This document shows, one piece after another, positions 33,484-44,004 of a DNA stretch of 64,000 nucleotides (positions are counted from its first letter, which is position 1; each line of letters starts with the position of its first letter). The notes beneath the pieces are model-generated. The model was not told where the DNA came from and did not search any database. It was given only the letters and a program-made list of their open reading frames with translations. Position numbers and translations under genes: made by a program. The DNA is from Diphasiastrum complanatum (Eukaryota; Streptophyta; Lycopodiopsida; Lycopodiales; Lycopodiaceae), in contig CM055095.1 in assembly GCA_029204225.1 (NCBI GenBank), forward strand, positions 57,427,898-57,491,897, written 5' to 3'.

Positions 33484-33860
33484 GCAGCAAAAACTAGATA
33501 GACATTTTTCTGATTGCTAGGGAGTATTTATCTAGCCATGAACCAATTGAAGAAAGCTCTAATAAGCTAAACTCATGTAATTTGTATTTTCATGCTTGAG
33601 TTGGAGTCGAGCCTGTGATTGGCTGCTCAGTTTGGCTGATTTTTGCTCACATTCTTGAGTGCATGCAGGTTGGAAAACAGTGGATAAGAATGTATCTAGG
33701 AAGATCCAGATCTACTGAGTGAGCAGGTTTGTACTTATCTTCAGTGTTTTGAAGTTAAACTATTTTGAGCTAAGAAGAAGGTGGTAATCTCATAGGCTAC
33801 CATGGATACTTTTTTGCCAATTATCGATGTGCAAATCCTCACTTGGATGGATTTTCAGAT
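33468..33860. mobile_element. Insertion of about 393 bp within the copia RT entry
   Basis: The coding sequence stops after ...EEIESMR and resumes exactly with KNEAWTLEPLPENRK at 33861, the normal next residues of copia RT. The intervening DNA is AT-rich and non-coding. I see no terminal inverted repeat and no clear duplication beyond a few A residues, so its class is unknown (it could be SINE-like). Confidence 0.6.
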
Positions 33861-34757
33861 AAAAACGAGGCATGGACATTAGAGCCACTGCCCGAAAATA
33901 GGAAAATAGTCAACTGCAAGTGGGTGTATAAGAAAAAGATAAAATCAGATGGCACCATTGGCCACTACAAAGCAAGGCTTGTCGCGAAGGGCTACACACA
34001 GAGATATGGTGTTGATTATTTCGACACATATTCGCCCACGGTCAAGATGACAAGCATAAGGCTTACTCCTTGCATACGACACACAACACAATCTGGAAAT
34101 TCACCAGATTGACGTGAAAATAGCCTTTCTCCATGGAGATCTAGAGGAGGAAATCTTCATGAAGCAGCCTAAAGGCTATGAAGACCCCAACAATTGACAA
34201 TATGTCTGTCGGTTGTAGAGATGCATCTATGGTCTAAAACACAGTATCTGAAGGGTACCCAAAATATGGGATTAACCTACAGAGCTGAAAACGAAGAAAA
34301 AAGATTCAAGCTGCACCACTACAGTGATGCGAGCTGCAAAGATGACAACAAGTCCATTACTGGAGGATGTACAATAGCGTGCGGAGCTGCAATCAGCTGG
34401 ATATGCAAAAAACAAACCTTGGTGGCTCAATCCTCTTGCGAAGTTGAATATGTCGTAGCTTCAAAGGCGGCGAATGAGGTAGTGTGGTTGTAGATGATGC
34501 TAGAGGCAATCGGGATACCACAAAAAGGGCCAAGCATGATGAAGATGGACTCTCAGAGTGCCATCTATCTGTCCCAGGATCTTATCTTTTATTCAAAGAC
34601 AAAGCACATACCTCTGAAGTACCATCACATTCAAGATTTGAGCTCGAAAAGAGAGCTCCAGGTCCAGTATATAAAATCCAAAAATATGATTGCAAATCTG
34701 CTCACAAAGCCGCTCGACAAGCCACTCTTTGCCAAGCAAAGAAAGACAAATGATTAA
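33861..34757 (+). pseudogene. Copia reverse transcriptase start and RNase H
   Basis: RT residues KNEAWTLEPLPENRKIVNCK, RYGVDYFDTYSPTVKMTS, then after a shift IAFLHGDLEEEIFMKQP and CIYGLKH end near 34238. The YVDD half of RT is deleted. At 34238-34757 RNase H follows (SDASCKDDNKSITGGCTI, LVAQSSCEVEYVVAS, DSQSAIYLSQ, HIPLKYHHIQD), with a TAG at 34491 and a normal copia C-terminus (ANLLTKPLDKPLF). The internal deletion makes it inactive. Confidence 0.9.
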
Positions 34758-34787
34758 ACGTACAAAGCTGCAAGGTTCAAGAGGGAG

Positions 34788-35200
34788 TGTCAGAAATGGT
34801 GAACTCCTGCAACTTTGTCGCAACACAAACAAGAAACGAAGGTCGAACGAGAACAATTCACGATAGTCAACGTCCCTTGACTCGAAGCACGAATGATTCG
34901 CGAATCATTCGTGAATCGTAAATACACCTCCACGATTGCAAACCGCAAAGGGACGCAAAATGAAAGACTACGAAAGAAACGAAAAGAACGAAAGCAAACG
35001 GGAGATTACGAAACAAACGAAGAGGAATCTTTCGCGCTGCCAGTTGGCAGCTCAACGGGCTTGGAGTCGTAGATTTCACGCCTGGGTGAAACAAGAGACA
35101 ACGACGAAGACTAACTGATTAGTTGATTAGTGTTAACTAGTCTTGTGATTTATGCATTTAGCCATCTTGTATGCACCTCCATAATCAGTTATAGAGCTTG
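34788..35200 (+). mobile_element. 3' LTR of the 31.9-34.8 kb copia element
   Basis: The purine-rich AAGAGGGAG (34778-34787) is followed by TGTCAGAAATGG at 34788, the canonical polypurine-tract to LTR junction, 30 bases after the RNase H end. The LTR holds the 26-bp palindrome at 34888-34913. The right end is estimated, because a copia gag-like sequence in the same orientation begins about 35206. Confidence 0.7.
34888..34913. repeat. 26-bp perfect palindrome
   Basis: The half-site CACGAATGATTCG is followed immediately by its exact reverse complement. It is inside the U3 side of a copia LTR, so it may be a cruciform or a binding site for a dimeric regulator. Function is inferred only from symmetry. 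Confidence 0.95.
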
Positions 35201-35205
35201 CGATG

Positions 35206-36540
35206 GGATGGAAATGAGCTGGATCAACATGTAGAGAAGATCAGAATGATCTTCGCTTAGCTCTCTACATTTGGACAGGAGCATCAAGTCCCAACACCCC
35301 AACAGTTGATGTACTTCATGAAATCACAGCCGCTGAGAATGCTCATCTTGAGTTTACCTGATATGACATTCAAGAGAGTTGTCAATCTTGTAGAAGATGA
35401 AACATTGATGAGAGATGATGCAGAATCAAATGGTGACCAGGAGAAGGGGAGAGAAAAAAAACAAAAACAAGCCCAAGATCGAGAAGACTCAAATGAAGTC
35501 TTTAACAAATGGTAACTACAACAAAGAAACTTCTACATGTGATCATTGTCACAAGTCAGCAAGAGACACAATAGATAGATGATGGTTTAATCCAACCATA
35601 CCTTGCACTCATTGCAAGAAAAATGAACATTCAGCATATAAATGTTGGCACAATCCCAAAGGAAAGCACAAGGGAGAAAAGACAAATTTTGCAGGATTTC
35701 ATAGTTGTCGATGAAAAATTAACTACTTACATGCAGCATGATTATGATATAGTGATTGATACATGAGCCACATCTCATATAACCTGCAACAAAAATGTTT
35801 TGATGAACTACATGGCCCTAGACAACACAAGAACAGTGATATTGGGTGATGGGAGCAAACACGACGTCGAAGGCATCAGAACTCTTCAGTTCCGTACACT
35901 GTCGGGACATGCAGAGCTACAAGGAGCACTCTATGTACCCATGTTGAGAAGATATCTACTATCTGTATCAAGCATAGTAGATCTTGGAATACGAGTCCTA
36001 TTCGACGAGAATGCATGCCGAATGGTCGAGCATAGATCGAATAAGCTGTTGACTGTCGGATCAAGACAAGGTAATCTATACCAAGCAAAAATCATTAGCA
36101 GCTACGCAGCGTACTAGATGCATTCGAAAATGAGAATCAAGATGCATGTATCATCTGAATATGAGGAGTCTCTACAACATGAGCAGTAAGGAAGCTGTGA
36201 ATGGTCTTAAAATTACAAGTCCAAACTTTGACTTTTGCGAAGTTTGTCAAAAAGGTAAGCAACATCAAAGTCTATTTGTACATGAAGGAAAGAGAGCCAA
36301 GGACATCCTGAAGTTAGTTCACTCAGATGTCTATGGACCAATGAACGTCAACTCCCTTTTCGGATCAAGATACTTCCTCACATTCATAGATAATTTCAAC
36401 AGGATGACAACTATATACTATCTAAAGGAGAAGTCCGAAGTGTTTGATGGATCATCGGCCAATCCCAATTTTTTCATGTACCGAGGATCATCGGCCAATA
36501 CAGATTTTTTCAATATGATATCAGGGCCAATAATCCCAAC
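35206..36540 (+). pseudogene. Copia gag-protease-integrase start, separate element
   Basis: The gag end (about 35320-35430) is followed by a two-knuckle region with one intact CCHC (CTHCKKNEHSAYKC near 35600-35641). A protease segment (VIDT then a stop instead of the Ser/Gly after Asp, then SHITCNKNVL, VILGDGSKHDVEGI) comes next. The pre-integrase domain and integrase zinc domain follow (YHLNMRSLYNMSSKEA, FCEVCQKGKQHQS), then the core start (VHSDVYGPMNVNSLFGSRYF, FIDNF) with the first catalytic Asp. It ends at a rearranged junction near 36450 with two GATCATCGGCCAAT repeats. It is followed by a more decayed integrase piece. Confidence 0.85.
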
Positions 36541-37024
36541 ATGATATTAGAGCTTTGTTCAAAGGCCCTATGTAGACACCATCAATGCTTGGTGCATGAT
36601 TCTTTATTATGTTCACCGATGATTACTCTAAAAGAACTGTTGATGTATATTTCATGAAGCACAAATCAAAAGAATCAAAGCACTCAAATTCGACAATGAC
36701 ACTCAAATGGACTGGCCAAAAGGAATAACAAGACATTAGTCGAGTATGCAAAATGCATGATCACTCATGCTTCATTGCCCAAATATTTTTGGCAGCATGC
36801 TACCATCAACGACAACATATGTGTAGAACTGATGTATAACTAAAGGCCTACTTGACAACAAGACTTCTTATGAAGTTTGGACTGGATCCAAGCCTTCATT
36901 AAAGCATTTAAAAGTCTTCGGCATTGCCTATGCTCATGTCCCAAAGGTCACAAGAAAGAAATGATGAGCATACAGTCAAAACTAATTTTGTTGGCTATTC
37001 TTCTTCTAATGGCATGTATCGACT
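36541..37024 (+). pseudogene. Decayed copia integrase piece
   Basis: Fragments such as FTDDYSKRTVDVYFMKHKSK near 36607-36668 and NFVGYSSSNGMYR near 36985-37022 are integrase core and tail signatures, joined by stop-rich sequence. The core start is duplicated relative to the piece ending at 36540, so two different copies abut. Confidence 0.65.
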
Positions 37025-38115
37025 GTCAGAAATAGGTTAGATAATAGTAGCGGAAACTTCCTACATCTAATGCATGACTACGCCTATCAAAATTGAACAA
37101 AGCTGTAGTGATGGGAATTAGGTTCAATCTTTAGCAACTAACTTTAAAATCGCTAGATACCAAGTCATTACGTAGCCAAATATGAAGTATTGAATTCTTA
37201 GACAATTTCTATCAGTTACAAAGGAAATATAGAGATGCATGCATTCTGACATATACAGAACGCAACAAAGGATAGTATTGATTTAGAAAAATAAAATCAG
37301 ATGCTAATGAGTGCAAAACAATAGCGGATAGAAACCGCGCACTCTAAGTTGTCTTTGAGTAACTGAGAATAAGTTTGAATTAAGCGCAATGTTGATAAGC
37401 AGTAGTGCAATGACAATCTCTAAAACAACTCTAAGAAGTGAGCTAGAATGCTCATGAGTGTTCAAGCTCGCAGACTTGAGAGAGAAAGAGCTAACTATTC
37501 AAATGCTTCTTTTGATAATTCTGATAATTATTGAAAATTGTATGAATATGAACAACTATATATACTAAGAAATTAGGTCGTCAATTGTGATTGCCAGTTG
37601 GCTGATATCCGCTGGCATCCATCCGATTTCTTGTCATTGATTGTTGATAAGCAGTGAAATTGGCCGTAAAAATTCTGTCTGCATAAATGAACCCAAACTA
37701 TAGTTCTATAGAAATGAACTAAAACAGCCACAAGCGACATTGTCGCAAAAATGACAGTGTTGAGTTTTTTGTGAAAAATGCGAAGAAGGAAATAATGTCT
37801 TTAAATCTCATTTAGGGTTGCCCTACACTTTGCCAGAGTCCTTTCCTTAGCATTTGAGGCTCTTTGAAAAAACAAAAAAATGTGACATTTTGTCAAGCGA
37901 AGAATGCAAAAAAGGAGACACTACATTTTTCAACGGAATTCCTGATAGGCAAAAAAGGAGACATTGTTGTAAACTTCATGTATTTCTGCAGACTGTGTAA
38001 AAACACTTGTAAAACTACAAACTGTGAAAACACGATAAAATTCGCAGAATTGGATAAACAATGGATGAAGATTAAAACTGATTAGTCGATTGGCAAGAAG
38101 GAGAATAATCCAACA
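37025..38115 (-). mobile_element. LTR of a minus-strand copia element (about 1.09 kb)
   Basis: On the minus strand it starts TGTTGGATTATTCTCC directly after AAGAGTG at 38115 and ends CTGACA at 37025. RNase H of the same strand lies just upstream (38545-38136), so this is the 3' LTR. It shares the hairpin block at 37309-37344 with the LTR following the homologous RNase H at 20-21.3 kb. Ends are inferred from TG...CA and position. Confidence 0.6.
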
Positions 38116-38135
38116 CTCTTCTTTAATCTGAATCC

Positions 38136-38545
38136 TTGAATGCCTTGACCTTCAAACTTAGTTCTATACAGAATCTTCTATGTGTATCCAAACTTAATGC
38201 TTTGGTAAAAATATCAGCTGTCATATCTTGCGTTCTACAGTACTACAATGATCTCTTCCTTGAGAACTTTGCTTCTGACGAAATGATACTTCAGTTCAAT
38301 GTGCTTACTCCTGGAATGAAATCTAGGGTTGGTTGATAAAGCGATGGCACTTTGATTATCACAAAATAATGTCGTCGGAGAATATTGATTCAGACCCATA
38401 TCTGAGAGTAAATTCCTCAACCAAATTGCTTCCTTTGTAGCTTGAGAGGCTGCGGTATACTATGATTATGTGGAAGATAGAGCTATCGAAGATTGCTTGC
38501 GACTATTCCAGGAAATTGGACCATTGTTGAGGAAGAATGTAAATC
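38136..38545 (-). pseudogene. Copia RNase H remnant
   Basis: Reading leftward: FTFFLNNGPISWNSRKQSSI, then a stop, ASQATKEAIWLRNLLSDMGL, LFCDNQSAIALSTNPRFHSR, SKHIELKYHFVRSKVL. It is nearly the same protein as the plus-strand remnant at 20.83-21.27 kb, so the two elements are one family in opposite orientation. It ends abruptly at about 38545, where unrelated DNA with the ORF at 38.59 kb begins. Confidence 0.9.
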
Positions 38546-38587
38546 GGAAAGTAGAACGAACACAATCCTAGTGAGCAGGTGAACGAG

Positions 38588-39600
38588 ATGCACGACCCGG
38601 GTGAAGAGGAAGATTTACCCGCGGAGCACGAAGCAGTCTTGGCTGCGCAAGAGGCAACAGGTGCATCCACATCAGCGGAGCTAGAAGATATAGATGAGTC
38701 CGATGATGTCGTGCTTCGAATCCATGGTCTTGCTCCAATCATCATTGATGGGCAAGAATATGTGTTCATGCATGACTTGCAATATATTCTCGGCTTGCGA
38801 GAAGATGAGATGCTGGCAGCATTGTTAAATTTGCAGAATGGCAGTTCCACTTTCGACCACACCCAGCCCGACGACACGTATGAGAAGCTGATCGGGCATG
38901 ACACGGACACCACTGAGCAAGCACTAGCAAGAGTGCTTTGCCAATTGAAAACGCTTCAACCACCGCCAGTTCAAACGAGGCCATTCGAGGTACTCGAAGG
39001 AAAAACTGATGACGTGAAATACAAAGGCAAAGGAATTCAGCTTGCACAAACCGAAGACATTGATGAAGGGACCGAGGCAAGTCTGACCCAACAATTCAAC
39101 TTGTGTATTTTTGTTATGTTTGTTTGTCTTCATTATACTCATTTTGCAATAATTTGAACCAAATGCAGGATGCAGTGGAGCTTGATGCATTTGCTATGCG
39201 AAGGGGTGGCGTTCAAGAGAAAGTTGAAGCAGGAACTCTGGAGAGGTCTATGGCCCACTACATTGGGAACTTGCCCAACAACTTTATTTTAAGCTTCAGC
39301 AACAAGTACAGCCCAGATGGACTGACGGAGCTTCTTAAATGCAAAGCACTCTCCAAGCACATTGATGAGGTGGAGTTGTCACTGTCAGCGCCAAAGGCTT
39401 ACTGTGTCCTCCGAAAAGCCGTTTTGAATGATTTCTGCCCTGGATTCGAGACCCGGCTCATTCTCTCAGGTTTAATTGGCCCTTATGAGAATGAGAGTGA
39501 TGCTCCTAAATTAGGATTAGAAATGTTAAAACCAGTATTGTCATCAGAAAGGCGATCAGAGAAGCTGAAGTCCTCTCTGAAGGAAATGGATCGAAAGTGA
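38588..39600 (+). CDS. Two-exon gene, unknown function, probable GC-AG intron
   Basis: Exon 1 (38588-39076; the frame is open back to 38555) starts MHDPGEEEDLPAEHEAVLAA. It is acidic, with a folded-looking middle (VVLRIHGLAPIIIDGQEYVF, LQYILGLREDEMLAALLNLQ). Exon 2 (39169-39600) continues DAVELDAFAMRRGGVQEKVE, has a further domain (HYIGNLPNNFILSFSNKY, APKAYCVLRKAVLNDFCPGF) and ends KSSLKEMDRK before TGA. The break is explained by a 92-nt intron with donor GAG/GCAAGT and acceptor ATGCAG/GAT, both phase 0. AG/GCAAGT is the known strong GC-AG consensus. No stop or shift breaks either exon over about 300 codons, unlike the transposon relics around it. I recognise no family. An upstream exon is possible because CCTAG and GAGCAG acceptor-like sites precede it. 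Confidence 0.6.
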
Positions 39601-40010
39601 ATAAAGATTTGTCGTTTTTTCTTGTGGACTCTCCTAATTCTCTGTTGTAATTATATGATTTGCTTATTCATTGAATTTAGAATTTATTTTTTTTTTCTCT
39701 GATATGGACCTTGGGAACTCTTGCAGGGGGTTATAAATTGAAGGGGAATTCTTGCAGACTCGTCTGCAAACACACTTTTTTTCCATTCGTTGGGCAAACC
39801 AACTTTTGTCCCAGAAGAGCCCTCTACTGCCACATTAGTAGAAACGAAAACGGGCCCATTATCCCTCCTATACATGATACCAAGGCCAAAAGTGAGTAGC
39901 TAGATAGAGAAGAGCTCCATCGAGGATCATATCCGAGATCCTCGGATGGGATCTGCATGTGAAGGGCAGCCCTAAAAGTTAATGGGGCTTAACTTAGGGA
40001 CTCTAGGTGG
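39601..40010. other. 3' flank of the 38.6 kb gene and intergenic DNA
   Basis: An AATAAAG follows the stop codon at once (TGAATAAAG), and T-rich sequence at 39670-39700 could serve 3' end formation. No further gene is seen before 40.0 kb. Confidence 0.4.
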
Positions 40011-40216
40011 AAATGGCCCTAAGCTCACGCTCTTTGTTAATTTACTCGCAAAAGGAGGTAACCGATCGTGTTGCCTGCGCGAGGGTGAGAGAACAAGAGA
40101 GAGACCACGACGGGAAGAAGACGAAGGAAGAGCGCAAGCAACAAGAACAAGGACACGCTATTGGCTTGGCTGCCCTCACGATCTTCATCGTTGCGGTGAC
40201 GCTTTGCACCTTGTAA
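40007..40216 (+). other. GC-richer segment: possible 5' UTR exon of the SR gene or small ORF
   Basis: A 69-codon frame holds a charged Arg/Lys/Glu stretch and a hydrophobic end (IGLAALTIFIVAVTLCTL), which would be a tail-anchor-like segment if translated. The base composition (GC-richer, GAGA-rich) resembles a plant 5' leader. The SR start-codon exon begins after a good acceptor (TTGCTTAG at 43870-43877), so an upstream non-coding exon must exist, and this segment, about 3.7 kb upstream, is the best candidate. RNA data would be needed to decide. Confidence 0.3.
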
Positions 40217-40245
40217 CTGTGTATGTACATGCTGTGGTATTATTT

Positions 40246-40465
40246 CTAGGGTTATGTGTGTTGGCGAGTTCGAAGCAGTTTTTTTGCCTTTCTTTTTTGA
40301 GAGGGTTACGTGTCCGTGTGTGCGAGTTGCAAGAAGTGTTTTCGCGTTTTTATTTTGAGATAGTGCTAGGGTTATGTGTGCGATTTCGAAGCAGTGATTT
40401 CGCGTTTTTACTTTGAGATATTGCTAGGGTTATGTGTGCGAGGTCTAAGTAGTGATTTCGCTTAT
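40246..40465 (+). repeat. Degenerate tandem repeat, about 4 units of 58-66 bp, each with a telo-box-like core
   Basis: Units start (C)TAGGGTTATGTGTG at 40246, 40367 and 40427, with a diverged unit at 40311 (GAGGGTTACGTGT). Each is followed by CGAAGCAGTGATTTCGCG-like sequence. Position just downstream of a possible first exon suggests a first-intron enhancer-type region, but this is inference. Confidence 0.65.
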
Positions 40466-41277
40466 GGCCATTATTCTGGAGCTTGCTCTCCTTTTTCAAG
40501 GTTCGCTGATGGTTACCGTTTCTTCAAAACTGTGTAGATTCATGCGTATTGTTGGTCTTTGTTCTCAGCGCATGTGAAAGCCTATTGTTTTTTTCTGTAA
40601 GGGATTCATAAATACGTCTGCTATTAGAGTTTGATATTGATGACTGTAGTTGCATAGTGTTCCAGAACACTCCCCTTTTTCTGGGAGTGTTCCATTTTAT
40701 ATAAATTTTGTTGTGTTGAGAATTAATGATGATTATTTGCTCCAAGCATATATTGAGGTTGAATAATGGCTAGAAAAAATCATATTAAGTGAGCTCCAAG
40801 GTTCAATAATCGACTGATTGGTTACTTGGAGTCGATAATCCAAAATATACAACAATCTACGTAAAAGTGTTCTCGTTACTATATTTTCATGCCTCAGCTT
40901 TCTTTGGAAATTGGGGCTTTACCTTTATTACCCTCGAGGCATTAGGGTTTCTAAATGCAATGAATAGTCATTAACAAAGTATTTTCTTTGTACATATTGT
41001 AGAATTTAGATCAGATTTCAATGGATTAGACTCGAGAGCTCATAGGTTTTGTTCCAAATTATAAACTTTAGTTTTTATAGATAACTAAACATAGTAGATC
41101 TTTAGATTGTAAGTCGTAATTGTAGATTTTTATCTCTATTCCTTGCTATTCATATGTAATATTATTATGAAGTTTGCGTCATCGATATGTTAAGATTCAA
41201 ACCCCATCTTAAGTTAGATATTGATATGAGAGGTACATTGTAACATCTAGATAGATTTGTTCAAATATATCAAAGGT

Positions 41278-41945
41278 AATTTAAATCATAGATGCACAGA
41301 AATGCGTTTCTCAGATCAGAATCGTACTAATTTTTTTTTTTGGAAAATAGCTTATGGCTGAAAGTTTTTTAGGGGACCAATGGTCAAACCAACGTTTTGC
41401 CTCTCAGAAGTGCAGTAGATGGGGCACAAACAGATCTTATTTTCAATAGCTATTTGGTTGTTATTTGCTCTGGTTTTGAATAGATGCTCAGGGGGTTCGG
41501 GGGGTGGTAGCCCCCGGTGGGGGGTTTGGGGGCAACGCCCCGCAACGGCAGGGTCCGGGGGCTGCCGGTAGACCCCGGCCCCGACGGTAAGGCCTCTTCA
41601 TGATTTGGCCTGCCAACTCCTTGAGCGAAAACACACTTATTGGGACCATCTGTGATCGTAACAAACATGCTAGAGGTTAGTTTTGAATTTTTATCCTTGA
41701 CAGAACCCAACGTGGATTAATGCACCTGAATTGGACCATTCTGCACCCGAAACAGTCGGCAAACTACACAATAATAATGCTCTTAATTAGAGCTTTCATC
41801 TGATACCCATATTGCCCATAAAAAAACAAAAAATAAAATTTTCAAAAAAAATGTTTCTGAATTTTTTTTGAAATTTTCAGAAACGCGTTTTTGACCACAA
41901 TTCTGAAACGTGTTTTTGAAACACAGTGCATCTATGATTTAAATT
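41278..41945. mobile_element. Non-autonomous DNA element with 20-bp perfect TIRs and GC-rich core
   Basis: AATTTAAATCATAGATGCAC (41278-41297) is repeated exactly in inverted orientation at 41926-41945. Just inside, both ends carry GAAACGCGTTT/AAATGCGTTTC motifs. The centre (41490-41586) is a GC-rich tract with runs GGGGG, GGGGGG, GGGGGG, GGGGG. No transposase is encoded and no clear target duplication was found. The superfamily is open; the GAAACG motifs are also seen in the hAT element at 48.6 kb. Confidence 0.65.
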
Positions 41946-42641
41946 GTAAGGTCGAGTTGATATCAAATTGGACAAGGTGAAGACAAAGACCGAGAAGATG
42001 GTGGGAGTGCCTAATATATCAACTTTTAAGGATGTTTCAATTTTTCCATAATTTATTTGGGAAGGAAATAACCAAATGTTTGAATATAAAAAAAGACTCG
42101 GTGCTCGCACTTGTTTTCCGTGCACTCATGAATCATTTTCGTTAGGTCTGGCGGCCGTCGATTCGGATGAAATGGTGTGCACCATCAATTCGCTCTAGCA
42201 ACAAATTGTGGATATGTAACGGGCCGAAGCGGAGCTTAGGTAGAACCATTGGTCAATCGCGACAGGCTCTCTTTAACCTGATGTCTAGTCCTGAATTGAA
42301 ATTTCAACTTTTAGAACATGGGATGAAGGTCAAAGTTCAAACTTCCAACTTGCCAAGGCCCAAGGGCTAATTCAAAGCTTGAAAGTTGGAACTTAAAATC
42401 AATTTGCAAATGTTGGTGTCCTCATGAAGCAATGCATACACGTCCTCCTCGTTCTATGACCTTGGTGATAGGCCTGTCACGTCGATTTCATCCAAATTTA
42501 CTTGTAGTATGTACAACAACACGTGTAGGATGTCACTAAAACTTCAAATTAGAGTTTGACTTTTCTATTTAGTAAAGTATTTACAATTTACTATTAAGTT
42601 ATAAAAATATAGTTGAAAGTTAAAATTTGAAAGCGAAAATT

Positions 42642-43016
42642 TCAACGTTCAAACACAGTTGCAACTTGCAAATTACAATTGACCTTTACGGGCTCCCTCG
42701 TCTCCTTTAGCTTCTTCAGAATCTTCAGATTGGCATGCACATACACCAACCTGTCTAGCTGTCTGACAATGAGCCTGGTCCTCCTCTTTGTATGAATCAA
42801 AGCGAACACACTCCAATCCCTCTCACATGCAAATGTTGTGCAATCCTGTGCGATAATGTGTATAGCGAGCTTTTGCAATCTAGGAACATTGCTCCCATAC
42901 TTGTCCCACCATGAAACAGGGCGCAATTGTCCTGCTCTGAGCCGTGCCCTTGGACACTCAAACTCAGGAGTCTCGCGCTTGCACACGTGACACAATGCAC
43001 ATTGCATGTCATTCAT
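42642..43016 (-). pseudogene. hAT transposase C-terminal dimerisation domain
   Basis: The 124-codon frame has the conserved hAT C-terminal signature: WWDKYGSNVPRLQKLAIHII, then CERDWSVFALIHTKRRTRL, then LVYVHANLKI. In active hAT transposases this region mediates dimerisation needed for cut-and-paste transposition. No DDE part or zinc finger was found beside it, and the start Met is internal. It is an isolated fragment upstream of the SR gene's first coding exon. Confidence 0.85.
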
Positions 43017-43877
43017 GAGTGGGCTTTATGCAGCTGTGTTGTTGCTACTATTTGTGCCTGTCAATATTGTTTGTTGTGAAGCATATGTACCAACTTATAA
43101 CTGAGTGTGACAATGTGGCCACTCACAATTCTCCTCCCATAAGTTGTCTATGAAATGAATGGCACATTCATTCATTCATGTAATTAGTCCTTCAACCACA
43201 CCAACTAATAAATTACATTAATTTCTTGCACACCTAATAGATGTGTTGCCAAGCCACATGCATGTACAATACATTTGTACATGGCAGATCATTTACAATT
43301 ATTGTCTAACACTTGATAACGAAGAGAAATTGTTGTACAATAGTTCCATGCTATCCACTATAAGCAAAAACTTTATCAATTGATAATATGAAAATATAGA
43401 CAACTAGTAATGTGAAAGTACTTTTGGGTGTAACAATACTTAAAACTGGAAATTCAGATTTCAGTCTAGCAATGTCATTATTGCTTATATCAATGATTAT
43501 ACTAGCCCAAGACATTGTTGATTGATGGTTGTTTGGAAGCTCATTAGGAAATGCTTTTATGAATCTTGATCTATGTGAGTGGACATGTAGAGATACCTTT
43601 TGGCATGATGCACTCAATAATACATTTTGATGGTGATTTGACAAGTTCAAATCAATATTCATGTGGTTTTTCATAGTTTCAACTCATGATAATTGATTGT
43701 TAAGTGTTTGTTATCACAAGAAGCTATGTCAAATCGGTCTTGAAAAGTATCAATTTGGTAGTCACTCACCTACATACACTTAGTGTGCATGGTGTCACAT
43801 CATAGATTGTGGCTTTTGATAACTAAAGTTTCGTGCTTTGAAAACTTGATAGTGTTGCTTCTATGCTCATTGCTTAG

Positions 43878-44004
43878 GGAATTGGATTTGTTGACAAGAT
43901 GAGGCCGATATTTTGCGGTAGATACGGTTATGATACTCGAGAATACGACATTGAGCGTATGTTTAACAAGTATGGAAAAGTTGATCGTGTGGATATGAAG
44001 ACAG
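43878..44004 (+). CDS. RS31-like: SR gene exon with start codon
   Basis: Acceptor TTGCTTAG/GG precedes a 21-base leader and the ATG at 43899. It codes 35 complete residues to the end of the first half of RRM1 ([16 protein letters not shown]) and stops at ACAG/GTATTG in phase 1. The first in-frame ATG in this exon matches the family's conserved start. Confidence 0.92.

Noticed and set aside
39982-40416. 144-codon frame across the GC-richer segment
   Set aside because: Its second half reads through the telo-box tandem repeat, giving repeated FCLSF/LGLCV phrases. It is not a believable protein.
43351-43674. 107-codon minus-strand frame
   Set aside because: No recognisable features; lies in the probable 5' UTR intron of the SR gene.
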